Shown here one piece after another: positions 62,876 through 64,000 of a DNA stretch of 64,000 bases (position 1 is the stretch's first letter; each line of letters opens with the position of its first letter). The stretch covers positions 2,976,001 to 3,040,000 of the forward strand of contig NZ_CP144555.1 of NCBI RefSeq assembly GCF_036607905.1, read 5' to 3'. The position numbers were made by a program, and so were the translations under genes. The notes under the pieces are model-generated. The model was not told the origin of the DNA. It saw only the letters and a list, made by a program, of their open reading frames with translations, and made no database searches. The DNA comes from Streptomyces sp. SCSIO 75703. Lineage in GTDB: Bacteria; Actinomycetota; Actinomycetes; Streptomycetales; Streptomycetaceae.

Positions 62876-64000
62876 TCAGGTCGTCGAGCGACGGCGCCGC
62901 GCGCCGGGACGGCGTTCGCTGGGCCGGGTGACCGGGTCGCCCGCCTCGATCGCGGCGGTGCGGCGCCGGAGGCCGAAGTCGGCCAGGGCCTGCGCCAGCT
63001 TGTGCACGGACGGCTCGGGAGCCATCACGTCGACCCGCAGGCCGTGTTCCTCGGCCGTCTTGGCGGTCGCCGGACCGATGCAGGCGATCACCGTGACGTT
63101 GTGCGGCTTGCCGGCGATGCCGACCAGGTTCCGCACGGTGGACGACGAGGTGAACATGACCGCGTCGAAGCCGCCGCCCTTGATCGCCTCCCGGGTGGTG
63201 GCCGGCGGCGGCGAGGCGCGCACCGTGCGGTAGGCGGTGACGTCGTCGACCTCCCAGCCCAGCTCGATCAGCCCGGCGACCAGGGTCTCCGTGGCGATGT
63301 CGGCGCGGGGCAGGAAGACGCGGTCGATCGGGTCGAAGACCGGGTCGTAGGGCGGCCAGTCCTCGACCAGGCCGCGGGCCGACTGCTCGCCGCTCGGCAC
63401 CAGGTCGGGCCGGACGCCGAAGTCGATCAGGGCCTGGGCGGTCTGGTCGCCGACCGCGGCGACCTTGATCCCGGCGAAGGCACGGGCGTCGAGCCCGTAT
63501 TCCTCGAACTTCTCCCGGACCGCCTTGACCGCGTTGACCGACGTGAAGGCGATCCACTCGTAGCGGCCGGTCACCAGGCCCTTGACCGCGCGCTCCATCT
63601 GCTGGGGCGTGCGCGGCGGCTCGACCGCGATGGTCGGCACCTCGTGCGGTACGGCTCCGTAGGACCGGAGCTGGTCGGAGAGCGACGCCGCCTGCTCCTT
63701 GGTGCGCGGCACGAGGACGTTCCAGCCGAAGAGCGGCTTGGACTCGAACCACGAGAGCTGCTCGCGCTGGGCGGTGGCGGAACGCTCGCCGACCACGGCT
63801 ATCACCGGACGCCCACCGTCCGGCGAGGGCAGCACCTTGGCCTGCTTGAGCGTCTGGGCGATCGTGCCGAGCGTCGCCGTCCAGGTGCGCTGGCGCGTGG
63901 TCGTGCCCGCGACGGTCACCGTGAGGGGGGTGTCCGGCTTGCGGCCGGCGGCGACCAGTTCCCCGGCGGCGGCGGCCACCGAGTCGAGCGTCGTCGACAC
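62876..64000 (-). CDS. hemD: Uroporphyrinogen-III synthase / C-methyltransferase fusion, C-terminal part
   Basis: The visible 374 residues run in from the window edge (5' end outside). The first part ends a SUMT/CobA methyltransferase domain (TWTATLGTIAQTLKQAKVL, VIAVVGERSA). The rest is a full HemD domain (NVLVPRTKEQAASLSDQLRS, WIAFTSVNAVKAVREKFEEY, VFLPRADIATETLVAGLIEL, DAVMFTSSSTVRNLVGIAG, IACIGPATAKTAEEHGLRVD). The protein therefore closes hydroxymethylbilane to uroporphyrinogen III and methylates it towards siroheme/cobalamin. An Arg-rich tail ends the protein. Confidence 0.95.
   Translation of the reverse strand: MSTTLDSVAAAAGELVAAGRKPDTPLTVTVAGTTTRQRTWTATLGTIAQTLKQAKVLPSPDGGRPVIAVVGERSATAQREQLSWFESKPLFGWNVLVPRTKEQAASLSDQLRSYGAVPHEVPTIAVEPPRTPQQMERAVKGLVTGRYEWIAFTSVNAVKAVREKFEEYGLDARAFAGIKVAAVGDQTAQALIDFGVRPDLVPSGEQSARGLVEDWPPYDPVFDPIDRVFLPRADIATETLVAGLIELGWEVDDVTAYRTVRASPPPATTREAIKGGGFDAVMFTSSSTVRNLVGIAGKPHNVTVIACIGPATAKTAEEHGLRVDVMAPEPSVHKLAQALADFGLRRRTAAIEAGDPVTRPSERRPGARRRRSTT

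Overview
The window is a 64 kb piece of a very GC-rich actinobacterial chromosome, almost certainly from a Streptomyces. The evidence is the codon third-position GC, GTG/TTG starts with GGAGG ribosome sites, and a gene set typical of the genus: DUF3558 lipoproteins, a DUF2637 protein, DUF397/Scr1 regulators, class I LysRS beside ArgRS, and a fused CobA-HemD. I saw no rRNA, tRNA, transposase, phage gene or CRISPR array.

Layout. (1) 1-20.7 kb is mostly conserved: the tail of a DeoR regulator; glycerol uptake genes glpF-glpK; a small unknown protein; formaldehyde dehydrogenase; a decayed SARP-type regulator; an FMN reductase/LLM monooxygenase pair; an SDR; a small membrane protein; rtcB; two DUF3558 lipoproteins; a DUF2637 protein; lysS and argS; an arylamine N-acetyltransferase; a DUF574-type methyltransferase; hemB. 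(2) 20.8-42.7 kb is a large catabolic island, all on the minus strand. It has an NCS1 nucleobase-type permease with alcohol and aldehyde dehydrogenases, a nitrilase with a semialdehyde dehydrogenase, an IclR regulator, and a four-gene ABC importer. Its largest operon has an AA_synth protein, a class III aminotransferase, a hydantoinase/dihydropyrimidinase, an LLM F420-type oxidoreductase, NADPH:F420 reductase, a beta-ureidopropionase-like hydrolase, and the F420 biosynthesis genes cofC and fbiC. (3) 43.3-50.8 kb has a TetR-controlled APC permease/alcohol dehydrogenase/aldehyde dehydrogenase operon, an old-yellow-enzyme reductase with a divergent ArsR-like repressor, and an XRE/DUF397 pair. (4) 51-62.8 kb is an FxLD-type class I lanthipeptide locus (precursor, LanB, LanC, a PIMT-type methyltransferase fused to a second elimination-like domain) with regulatory and accessory genes. 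Several of its genes are frameshifted or truncated. (5) 62.9-64 kb is the 3' part of cobA-hemD.

The most notable inference is that the 33.1-42.7 kb operon encodes a reductive pyrimidine (or hydantoin-like) degradation route. An F420H2-dependent LLM enzyme would replace the usual dihydropyrimidine dehydrogenase, and its cofactor supply would be encoded in the same transcript. A shared 15-bp inverted repeat (TGAACC-N3-GGTTCA type) lies upstream of the NCS1 operon, the ABC importer operon and the F420 operon. It suggests one regulon, probably under the island's IclR protein.

The island and lanthipeptide locus lie between hemD and hemB, which are neighbours in the hem cluster of S. coelicolor as I remember it. 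The whole 20.8-62.8 kb stretch may therefore be inserted accessory DNA.
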